Positions 36,884-47,016 of a stretch of 64,000 nucleotides of DNA are shown here, in pieces. Position numbers and translations under genes: made by a program. A model generated the notes under the pieces. The model saw only the letters and a list, made by a program, of their open reading frames with translations. It did no database searches and was not told the DNA's origin. The stretch is from Lepas anatifera (lineage: Eukaryota > Arthropoda > Thecostraca > Lepadidae). Positions within the stretch are counted from its first letter, which is position 1; the number at the start of each line of letters is the position of its first letter. Location: contig JAOTON010001929.1 in assembly GCA_034440635.1 (NCBI GenBank), positions 1,005,001 through 1,069,000 of the forward strand. The letters are read 5' to 3'.

Positions 36884-37672
36884 GGGCGGGTACCCGCCCC
36901 TAAGATCTCGAGAACCACGGTAGGTAGCGAAAAACGGTAAACGGCGTTGGGCTGCCCGTCCACTTCTCCATCGGAAACATTTGAACCATTTTTTGTCAGG
37001 TCACATTTAAGGTCACGAGAGGTAAAAACATGCCGTCATAGGAATAAAATGTAAATTCAGTTTTTCGGCCATTACATCTGAACAAGAAAAGATAGAGCAA
37101 AACGACTTGAACTATATGAATCCTCTCAGCAAGCCGAATCGAATGATATATAATTTGACCTTGCTAGGTCAAATCAAGGATTTGACCTGACCTGAGGTCA
37201 GGTCAGGGTCAAATTATATAAAATGCATATCATTAGAACCGCAAAGCCAAGGCGAGTCTAATGCAGCTAACATAAATGCTCTATCACCATCCGTTACTGA
37301 GTTATCCCGTAAAAACATTTTCCCATGTATTTCCAACGGAGAGGTCATGCATCGTTCCTGACCTTAGGTCATCGATATAAAAAATACCGGAACATATTTT
37401 AGAGAACTCGGTGGGGTCATTATGTGATATGAGTTTCAATCGGATAAGTTCACCCTGCTCCGACTTATGCTATCTTAAACTTTTTGAGGTCGGGTTACTT
37501 GACCTGTACTGGTGACCTGACCTGAGATGACCTAAGCTTAAAATTTTCACAGGAGTTGTAAAAATGATGAGGGAAAAGGTCTGCCAAGTACGGCGGCGCT
37601 ACGCGCCGCCGTTTTTCTGCTGTCTCCGAAAAACCCGAGGGGGAGGGTACCCTTCCCCCGTCAATGCGCGTG
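36884..37672 (-). mobile_element. Family B TTAA element, copy 1 (reverse, one end missing)
   Basis: It is the reverse complement of most of 50574-51413. The right border is CCCCCGTCAATGCGCGTG followed by TTAA (37673-37676). The left border lacks the outer inverted repeat and begins inside GGGGGCGGGTACCCGCCCC, abutting LINE ORF1 sequence. The 23-bp composite palindrome lies at 37183-37205. Non-coding. Confidence 0.8.
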
Positions 37673-37676
37673 TTAA

Positions 37677-38639
37677 GCATTCCTCGGTTCTGTTTATCGG
37701 TGATTTCATAGAGGGGTGAAATCGTCAAATATTAACCATTGCCAAGATGTGTCGCGCTGCGCGAATACGTACAATTCGAGACACAGACTAGTTTTCCCCT
37801 TTCTTCCTGTTGTGTCACAGCATAGGACCTGAGGTTCATTCTGCGCCGTATGTTCACGAAAACCCAGTGTACAGTTCACACTAAAGTCTTCCTAAGTCAC
37901 CGCAGAGTTACATTCAACCACTGCTTAGTTTTGGAGATTTACTTATATTATCTGCCGTGAAAATCGTAGAATGTATCTCCACTACAATTACCAGCAGGGG
38001 ACACTGCTGGCTGCTTTAACTGGGAAGTGTGGTTGAGAGTGAACATCAAATAATGCCGGTAATGTCTCGCATAATTATGTTGTGTGTTATTTTTATCCTG
38101 TTTTTTTATAAAAAATAGGACACACACTCTATCCGTGACTCAAAGCGTTTTCCGTGAAGTTTTTCTTTTGTCGTTGATTTCCCCTTAATTTCCTATTTCG
38201 AGGGGAAAGTAACTTCACTTATATGTTAATTGGCATCAAGATGTTTAGAAAACTAGCCATTACTCTGGGGCGCACCTATGTCAACACATACATCTTAATC
38301 GATGAAATTGTGTATAGTGTTTATTGCGTGTCCAACTGTTACTGTTTTCCGGTACTGGTTTCCAGTACCAGTACTTAGTGGGAGGTTTGAATAGGCAATC
38401 ATTACTCAGCGGCGTACATCGAGCCACTCAATTGCATGCATTTCAAACAAGTAAAATATGTATTCTTTATTAATCAAGCCAAATCTGATCGCCACGCCGC
38501 TGCAGAATAGTGACTAATAGGTATTAATAAGCTTTTAGCTGACAATTCAGGGCTGCTATTCTTCAAATTCGATATCGTGTGCCTTGTCACGATATTAAGA
38601 TCTGAGAGCTGTGTTGTGAGAAACAGAGCGTGCACCGCT
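37677..38639. other. Non-coding spacer
   Basis: AT-rich; nothing recognised. Confidence 0.4.
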
Positions 38640-38715
38640 CGCCACCGCCGTGTTTTGCACCAATGACTGATGTCTCCTCCTCCGTGCCTGACTCATCGCG
38701 ATTTGTGTCGCCAGA

Positions 38716-40061
38716 ATGCTGCCGCCCTCGCCCGGACCCTGGTGCCGCCTCTCAGCCGGTGATGGGGGCTCCGGTTCATCGGCTCTGCTCTGCTCGGCGA
38801 ACATACCACAGCACCACACCACATATCACACGGGGCTCTGTCATTGGAGATGGTCGCACCATTACTGTCTAACCCTCAAGTGTGTCTCTAATTTCGAACT
38901 CCATATTGCAAATATGTATAATGACCTATATTATATCCTAATAATGTCGGGCCTGGAGCAGAATCCAGGTCCAGTAGCAAATCATGTTAAAATTGGTCAT
39001 GCCAATATAAATAGTATAACTACTCCAGGCAGACTAGACGAATTGAGCAAATTTGGAGATACTGAAGATTTAATTATTTTAGCATTAAGTGAGACCAAAT
39101 TAGACAACAATGTACATGAAGTCTTTACAGCCTAGAAAACTTTTCACCTTTCACAAAGCATAGAACCAGACACGGTGGGGGAGTAGCAATTTACACTAGA
39201 ACTAACATTCCATCCTGCAGACTACCTGATTTAGAAGCTGAAGACGAGGAATTTATCTGGGTAAAAACTAAAGTAAGAGGCCAAACAATTTTGATATGCG
39301 CACTATATCTGGAGCCCAACTACACAGTGACTAGATTCGAGACATTCATTGATAACCTGACCTGTAGTGTCCTTGAAGCTCAAACTTATAGACCAGACTT
39401 GTTGGCGATTGTAGGTGATTTCAACTGCGGGAATATATTTTTGGAAATGGGTAACCACAGTGGAAAAACCATATTTGACAGAAGATTAAAAGACGCATTG
39501 GACTCACTTTCCCTGCACCAACTAATCAAAGATCCCACTAGGCCAAGCGCAGATAGATTTAACATTCGAGATCTCTTAATAGTCAATTTAGATAATTTTC
39601 CTGTGGGGTTAACGTTAAATATAGAAATAACTGCTAAAACAGGTCGAAAGGTTAAATACGTTTGGGATTATGCAAATACTGATGCAGATAAATTCACAAA
39701 TTTACTAATAAATGTTGATTGGGACGGCGTGTTGGATGTAGATGTGCATAGAGCGACTGCAAAATTATCCGAAATCTTACTTCGTGCTGCGGAGGAATCT
39801 ATTCCGAAGAAAATAATCAATGTTAGACTGAATGACAAAGCATGGATGAGTTTAGAGCTAAAACAACATATTCGTAAAAGAAACAGGCTGTTTAGGGATG
39901 CTAAAAGGAAGCAACAACTGCTGGAGCTTAAGAAAAGAACTTGGCCCCATGATACCCATAACCTTATGCAGCAACAATCTCAGAATGCATGGGCCAAATG
40001 GAGACCACAACGGAACACAACAACAGCTCTTAACACCAGACTTAAAGCAGCACATAATTAA
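38716..40061 (+). pseudogene. LINE endonuclease (APE-like), frameshifted
   Basis: The first frame (38716-39135) contains LIMSGLEQNPGP, then HANINSI and IILALSETKL, the first two conserved APE motifs (Asn and catalytic Glu). After a frameshift near 39133 the reading continues with RHGGGVAIYTR and VGDFNCG (39291-40061 frame). The C-terminal SDH motif, which carries the catalytic His, is missing: the chain passes from DNFPVGLTLN straight to a KVKYVWDY connecting segment. The domain would be inactive. Confidence 0.8.
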
Positions 40062-40127
40062 TCATCCGTAACTCAATTTATAGGAAATAAGCAGAATCCT
40101 CATAAATATCACGCCATACTTAGAAAA

Positions 40128-41844
40128 ATGATAGGCCGGAAACAGACATTGCACATCCCCCCACTTTTGAACCTCCCGAATGACATTGTCACCAGTGATC
40201 AGGAAAAGGCTGAACTTCTTAATTACTTTTTTGTATCACAAACCCAGCTTGACACAACAGAACTAACGTTACCACAGGGCTTGGCAAAACACCAGACTGC
40301 AGACGAGCCTTTACCATACCTCGAAGGTATTCACGTGACTGAGGCTGAAGTACTGCGACTCTTAAATTCCTTAGACGCGAATAAATCAACAGGCCCTGAC
40401 GAAATTCCCACGAAAGTCTTATAAATGACCGTCATTCTGATTGCACGCCCCTTGACATTACTCTTCAATAAATCTCTTCAGTTGGGAATATTTCCGGATG
40501 TCTGGAAGATTGCAAACGTTACCCCCATACTTAAAAAAGAAAGGATCACATTCCGATTTCCGTAATTATCGTCGAATAAGCTTGCTGTCTTGTGTCTCAA
40601 AATTATTGGAAAAAATAGTTTTTCGTGCAATATATAGTCACCTGACCAATCACAATTTACTTTCTGACAGACAGAGCAATTACCGACCGAACTATAGTAC
40701 GGAATTCCAACTGACGTACCTGACACAAAACTTATACAAAAATTTGGACGAGGGTCGTGATGTTTCTGCGTATTTGTGGATATTTCGAGCTATTAAAAAA
40801 TTGGCACGCTTGCTTACTTCATAAATGCAAAAGAATTCTTCATCTCTGGCCCACTTCTTCGTTGGTTGGAATCGTATTTAACACACAGGGTCCGAAAGTT
40901 AGGTACCGGGAACAAAAATATTTCCATCGCCAAAAACTTTAAGCGCTGGATGCCCCCAGGGTTCATTTGGGCCTTTTTCCCATGTACCTACACAACATTA
41001 CGAAGGACAGGACGAGTGACATCCACTTGTTCGCTGATGACGTGGCCCTCCTAACCTCCCACAGTGGACAGAACTTTGACACATCACGACAATTTCTACA
41101 AAACGAGCTAGACGCTATTCACGAATACGGAAATAAATGGGCTATAGCCTTTAACGCAACAAAGACTCTTCAACAAACATTCAGCCACAAAAACAACACA
41201 GAATCATTTCATTTAAATTTTGGGGGGGCACAGACATTCCGCACGTGGAAAGTCACAAACATCTAGGCCTTATATTATCTAAAGACTTAAGATTCCACCA
41301 GCACGTTAATGCTCTCTTAAACAAAGTAAACATAACACTGAGTCCAGTATATGCAGTAGCAAAATTCATGCCCAGGCGGGTTCTACTTGAAATATATAAG
41401 ATGTAAATCTGACCCTATTATGATTACTGTGACATTGTTTATGCCGGACATTTGACGGTACACGATAGCACAAGACTTGAGAGACAACAAAACAGAATTT
41501 TAAGATTAATAACAGGAACGCCAATTAGGACATCCTCTGAGAGTCTGAGGAATGAGCTAGAATTAGAGCAGTTAAAGACAAGAGGAGAAATTCACCGACT
41601 GACCTTCTTTCACAAACTTGTCCATCACCCACTCCTTTTTCCGGGCTATATTCAAAATCTACTACCCGACACCAGACATGCAAGAACAGAATTATACTTG
41701 AGAAATGCAAACCTTTTTCCGTCCCTCATCACCGCACATCTAGCTTTCGGAACACCTATTTTCCCACCACCATTAGAAATTGGAATAATTTGCCGCAAAA
41801 CATTCGTTGTCAGGTTTCTTTCAATTTGTTTAAAAATGAAATAA
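40128..41844 (+). pseudogene. LINE reverse transcriptase, frameshifted
   Basis: Fragments in different frames: LRLLNSLDANKSTGPDEIPTK (40128-40424), then ISLLSCVSKLLEKIVF and SDRQSNYRPNYSTE (40498-40750), a degenerate first catalytic block, GPLLRWLESYLTHRV (about 40850), PPGFIWA for the usual PQGSILG, HLFADDVALLT (about 41024-41056, the FADD catalytic motif) and LERQQNRILRLITG (41452-41844). At least four frame changes or stops occur. It is not functional. Confidence 0.85.
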
Positions 41845-42477
41845 ACAAGTTATTGGGTGCCCCAGCTCCAGCCGGATCCCTTTTGTACGGTACTAAAATA
41901 AAGAACACACTATAAATCCGACTAAGAACTGGCACTCTTCCACTTAATGCATATCTTTATCAAATTCAGAAATCCTTAACTCCAGGTTGTCCATGTGGAT
42001 TCCACATATAAAATTCTAAACACTTAATTCTCAATTGTTTTCTTTATGATACCCATCCACATTCTCCCCTAAACACACTGTTAGCTCAAAACATTGACGC
42101 CAGACAAACACAGAAAACACAGCTCCTGAACATACTTGCAACAGGCACAACACTACAAGCCGAGCAGGGCCGAGCCGTGGCCGGGGCCGTTCAGAGCTTC
42201 CTGGTGGCGGCGCTGAACACGCGTAGTCGTTTGGTGTCCGGCGGGGGCGGTGGCGGTGCTTCGCCATCCGGCACGTGGGCGGGGTAGCCAGTGGCCGTGG
42301 CGGCAGCAAGTTATGTTTAGTTAATGTTTTGCAAAAAAAAAATTATATAAATTATAGTAATGACTTGGAGAGGCCCTTAGAATTAAGCTTCGTGCTTTTG
42401 CGCCAATCTGTTATGTTGTATGCTGTTTTGTGTATGTGCCAACATAACAAATACATAATAAAAACATAATAAATTTA

Positions 42478-42827
<350 letters not shown>

Positions 42828-45212
42828 TAACCTTCGCCCGGGTAGGGGTCTTTTTAGACCCCCTCAGGTTTTTCGGAAGTGACCAAAAAACGGTGGCGCG
42901 CAGTGCCGCCTAACCTGGTCTAGCTGTTTCTTCATCATTTTCATATCTTCCCTGAAAATTTCATCTCAAGGTCATATCAGGTCAGGTCACCAGGCCAGGT
43001 GAAAAGACCTCACCTCAAAAAATACTTAGAACTGCATAATTAAAAGGCAGGTTAATTGAACAAGTTGAAACTCATACCACATATTGGGCCCACCAAGAGC
43101 TACAACATATGTTCCGGGATTTTTCATATTGGTGACCTAAGGTCATGTGCAGAGCTGCAAAAATCTCAAATCTGTCGGGCACTTTCGAAAAACCTCCAAA
43201 TCTGTCGGGTGGTTAGGATAGGACTATTAAAATTGTCTGAAACCCATTCAATTGGTAAAATGCTCCTACTCATTTTCCACATTCTTAATAGAAAATACTA
43301 AAATTAGCGTAAAAACTTCTAGTTTGGCACCAATGGATATCATTATCCTTATTTTTGTGCTCTGATCCTTATATGTGTGATATCCTTATTTTCGTGCTCT
43401 GAAGCCGCCTATGGCAAATCTAAGTGGAATGACACAAGTCTATTAATTTTCAAAACTCTAGAACTGAGACTGTTCTTCGGGTTTTCAATTATCAGACGCG
43501 CTCAGGAAATTAAGGTTATCGGCAGAAACCTATAACAAATTGAATACCAAACCACCAATTCTCATTTTCTGGAGTCACCATTGGTAAAGGAAATTTATTA
43601 TTGGATGTAATTTGAGATTTGTGGACGTACAGCATACAAATAGTGTGTGTCAAAGTCAGCTCTACTCGGTCTTGAATAAGACTCAGTCTTGAATTCAGAT
43701 GATTTAGGTCACAGGTGGAAATATACAATAACATGAAAAGCAGCCCCCTTTTTCAGTCCTCTGCAGCTGCCATTGACAACAAATGCTGCACTAGAATGAG
43801 AATAAGTGATATTTTGTTATTAGGTTACATAGTCCAGCCCAGAATACTTAAAAATCTAGTTTGCAATGGAAGAAAGCTGACCTGGTTCCCATACCATGCT
43901 GTTACTTATGCCAGCTTCTGCAGATTTTCATTATTTCAGTTTTTTTGGAGGTGGGAGGGGTAATTTGGAAGGAACCCCAAAATTTATATATGGATTTTGC
44001 TCTGATGGCCAGACAAACAAGATTGAGGGGTACTTTTTATATTTGAAAGTGTTTTTAAGGATCATGGCTACTTGTAGTTGAATACAAACATGTAATATTA
44101 GCTTTCCATGACTTATAAATACATGTTTACATGAAAATCCTAAATTTTGAAGCTGTTGGCTATTTCAAAATTTTTTATGCATTGCCGTGCTCATTTCCAT
44201 GAGGGTACGTAGTTTAGGATCTGAAGTTCATGAGGCTAATAAATAACCTTAAGTCAGTTAGATAGTAAATGTCAAATAAATATCAGTTTATTATTATCAG
44301 ATTATCTGGAAATGTAATTATCAGATCTCTGGTTTCCTTCAAAACGCACGAAAATATCATGTTTCCAAGGAAGTTATGAGTAAAAGGAATGAGTAAAGGT
44401 TGCACTAGGCTGTGTTTTTGTTATATCTTTGTCCCCTTGACATAGATCATAGGCATATTTAGGTAAGTGAATAAAATGAAATGGGAGAAATAGTTTGGTA
44501 CTTAAAACTCAAATTAATGTGGAAAGGTGAAGAGTTTTGTTTCTTTGGCATCTACAAATCCACTGATGAAGGTATGCAACTTTTGTGGTTAATTCTGGAC
44601 AAACAGGCATTGGATTTAAAAGAAGACGGAAGGGAAAATCAAATGTTTTAGTCTAATTTGACCAGTCTGCTGGTAAAATTCATTTTTCCCTTATCAATAT
44701 CATTTAAAATTATTGATCAACAGTGAGCATAACATACTGTGTGGAAATAAATGTAAGCTGCCGAAATTACAACGAACACCACATCACTTACTTGTTTGTT
44801 TTCTCCCCACTGTTCTGATCTGCCTGCTGTTTGACCCATTCTTCAAAACGACCTCCTTGGCCAAAACTTGCAGGCAGCCCAGAATGCTTGATTCGCTGAT
44901 GCTCCTAAAAACGTTTTTCGCCAAAATACCCACATCCCTCAAATCCACATTTAAGCTTGACACGGGACGGTGGAAGGGGCTTCAGCTTAATCGGAGCCAT
45001 TTATCAGCCCTTCAACTATGGACGATGAAATCCAGGCTCAACCAGTTTACTCAAGATGTATACCAAAGTAATACAAGAGAAAAATAATCAAAAACACAAC
45101 CTTGCAACGTATTCCTCCACCACACCACGGGATTTTAGGCCTTGGCCTCCGCCATATCCATAACGCAACACATGGCTGATTTTCAAACCAAGGATACCTT
45201 TTACACCGGCTT

Positions 45213-45250
45213 TGCCGCAAGGGCGCTGTTTGAACAGCGCCCTTGCGGCA
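45213..45250. repeat. 38-bp palindrome with perfect 18-bp arms
   Basis: TGCCGCAAGGGCGCTGTT, TG, then its exact reverse complement. GC-rich, in contrast to the AT-rich element around it. Confidence 0.95.
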
Positions 45251-45421
45251 GCGTTGAGCGTACTTTCCAAACGAAGGAAACGAAGGAAAAAACTGTTTTG
45301 CCTGTCTGAAGGCCTTTACGGCGGCCTGTCGGGCCAAGCTGTCGCGTGCTATGGAATACAAATCGGGCCCGACAGGCCGGTGAAGGAATTTTTCCAGCAG
45401 AGGATTTTCTGGGTGACGTTT

Positions 45422-45518
45422 AAAGGCCCTTATTCAAAGGTCCCTCGATTCATAAGTCCTCGAAAAGACCCTCTGTACATAAGGCCCTCTATTCAAAGGT
45501 CCTCGATTCATAAGTCCC
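45422..45518. repeat. Short tandem duplication
   Basis: AAGGCCCTTATTCAAAGGTC...CGATTCATAAGTCC (45422-45460) recurs at 45481-45518 with small changes, separated by about 20 bp. Confidence 0.8.
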
Positions 45519-46713
45519 TCAAATTTCCATCGGTTCTTGCCGCACACTGGCTTGATATGGGAGAGGTGCAAATTCATGAAGAACTTGTTGAGTGAAAGAG
45601 GTAACAATTCTAATATTGAGATTTCTTAGAACAAAAATATTTTCTGTTTCCTTTCAACATTTTTTTCACAGATTGTAAGATCTGTCGCAGGACCATACCG
45701 TGCCCTAAAATCTGTCGGGCACTTTATGACCCGAGAGCCCGACTTTTTGCAGCTCTGGTCATGTGCAGAACATGACCTCCCCATTGTAAATACATGGGGA
45801 AAATCACAAAATGAGTTTTTCTCAGTAAGTATGGATGGAATCAACTTCAAACTTTGGTTACGACCTGTTCTTAGTCCATTTCTGAGGTTGATGCCAACAA
45901 TTTTGACTTTTGCCTTTAAAAGGTCACCTTAGGTACAAAAAAACATTTTTTGGTGTTTTACTCTAAACATTTTAAATAAACTAAGATAGAACTTTTATTT
46001 TGTCACCAAAGTGTTTGTATAGTCACTGCAAGTCAAATGATATACATCATGACTATACCAGGTCAAGCTGGGTCAGACCGTTGACCTGGGTCAGGTCAAA
46101 TTCTTAGAGTTGACCTGGCATAACAATATCATCATTCGATTTGTATTGACGAGAGGATTGCAATGGTGCATAAACTATGGCTGTATCTTGTTTGGTTTGG
46201 AAGCTATTAGCGAAAAAGTAAACGCCCTTATGCATGGGTGGCTATGGACATTCCCAGGAATATGCCCAATATTCAATGACCTGTAGCTCCCTAGGCTTTG
46301 ACCTGACACGAAAATGAATGTCATTGCAATGAAAGAGCATCTCAAGAGCTTTCGAATGGTGTTAAAAAATGTTTCTAGCCATCATAGCTTCTGAGATATA
46401 TGAGGTTTTCTTAGTACACCTCATGTTAGCGATTTTGACCTATTTTGACCTCTGGTGACCTTGATATTGATCTGGTAAGAAAAATGACCGAAGTATTTTC
46501 GATATCATTTTCGAAGAGCTTTCAATTGCCGTTTTGCACTTTTTTCTAGCTCTCTTAGGTTTTGAGATCGTGGGGGGTCTTTTTAGCCCCCACCAGGGCG
46601 AAGGTAGCTCATATCCACCACCGGGGCAAGGGTTAAAGTAGACCTCATCAGGGGTACATGCCTACATATCTCTTACTGGCGTAGGTAGTCGTTTCAATTT
46701 GTATTCGTCCCCA

Positions 46714-47016
46714 GGCCCCCTCCAACAGCAAGCCCAGATCACCGGATGTGTCACCTCGTAGGATGTAACATGAGAAAATTAAATGATTAAGCATCCAAAT
46801 TGTTCCAAAAATATGCCCAGACTCGACGATGAAATGCTTATTTGTTGCATTTGAGATAAACTTGATTACCGTGCATCCTCACAAATTCGTAAGCGGGCAG
46901 TGCCCTTAGAAGCAGTTTGACACACAGCCCAAAGGTGAAGGAATTCCTCTACGTGTGAAGTCACCCGGGCGTGGAGGAATCCCTCTTGAATGTACCTTTA
47001 AGTAAAGGTATCTTGA
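46714..47016 (+). repeat. Dispersed repeat M, copy 2
   Basis: Collinear with 851-1161. Both TGACGTCA palindromes present in that copy are mutated here (GTGTCACC and GTGAAGTCACC). Confidence 0.75.

Larger units (their letters stand above)
38640..42477 (+). mobile_element. CR1/L2-like LINE, nearly full ORF2 but frame-broken
   Basis: A non-LTR retrotransposon copy. In order: an N-terminal segment with an NPGP motif (to about 38973), an APE-type endonuclease (to about 39600), a connecting region with a WDY...DKF motif, reverse transcriptase (about 40130-41850), a C-terminal LRTGTLPLNAYLYQI and CPCG region (about 41920-42010) and a conserved tail (to about 42245). A 3' untranslated region with AATAAA-like signals follows, and then the TAC array. 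Several frameshifts and stops break it, so it cannot move by itself. Assignment to CR1/L2 rather than a sister clade is tentative. Confidence 0.8.
43150..45757. mobile_element. 2.6-kb hAT-like element inserted in family C
   Basis: Perfect 14-bp inverted ends CAGAGCTGCAAAAA and TTTTTGCAGCTCTG, flanked by a perfect 8-bp duplication GTCATGTG (43142-43149 and 45758-45765). Subterminal AAATCTGTCGGGCACTTT appears in the same orientation near both ends (about 43168-43185 and 45708-45725). Open frames inside (for example 44713-45087 and 45212-45595) do not resemble hAT transposase by eye. It also contains a 38-bp near-perfect palindrome (45213-45250) and a ~38-bp tandem duplication (45422-45518). Probably non-autonomous. 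Confidence 0.88.
42831..46632 (+). mobile_element. Family C TTAA element, complete but split by a hAT element
   Basis: Flanked by TTAA (42827-42830 and 46633-46636). Ends CCTTCGCCCGGGTAGGGG and CACCGGGGCAAGGG form a short imperfect inverted repeat. Without the 2608-bp insertion and its target duplication the element would be about 1.19 kb. Its halves (42831-43149 and 45766-46632) are collinear with 25701-26104 in the shared part. It is AGGTCA-rich (ATCAGGTCAGGTCACCAGG near 42978; TTGACCTGGGTCAGGTCAAA near 46081). Non-coding. Confidence 0.85.

Noticed and set aside
44713..45595. hAT transposase inside the 2.6-kb element
   Set aside because: Two frames of about 125 codons exist, but neither shows a recognisable zinc finger, DDE catalytic residues or hAT dimerisation motif.
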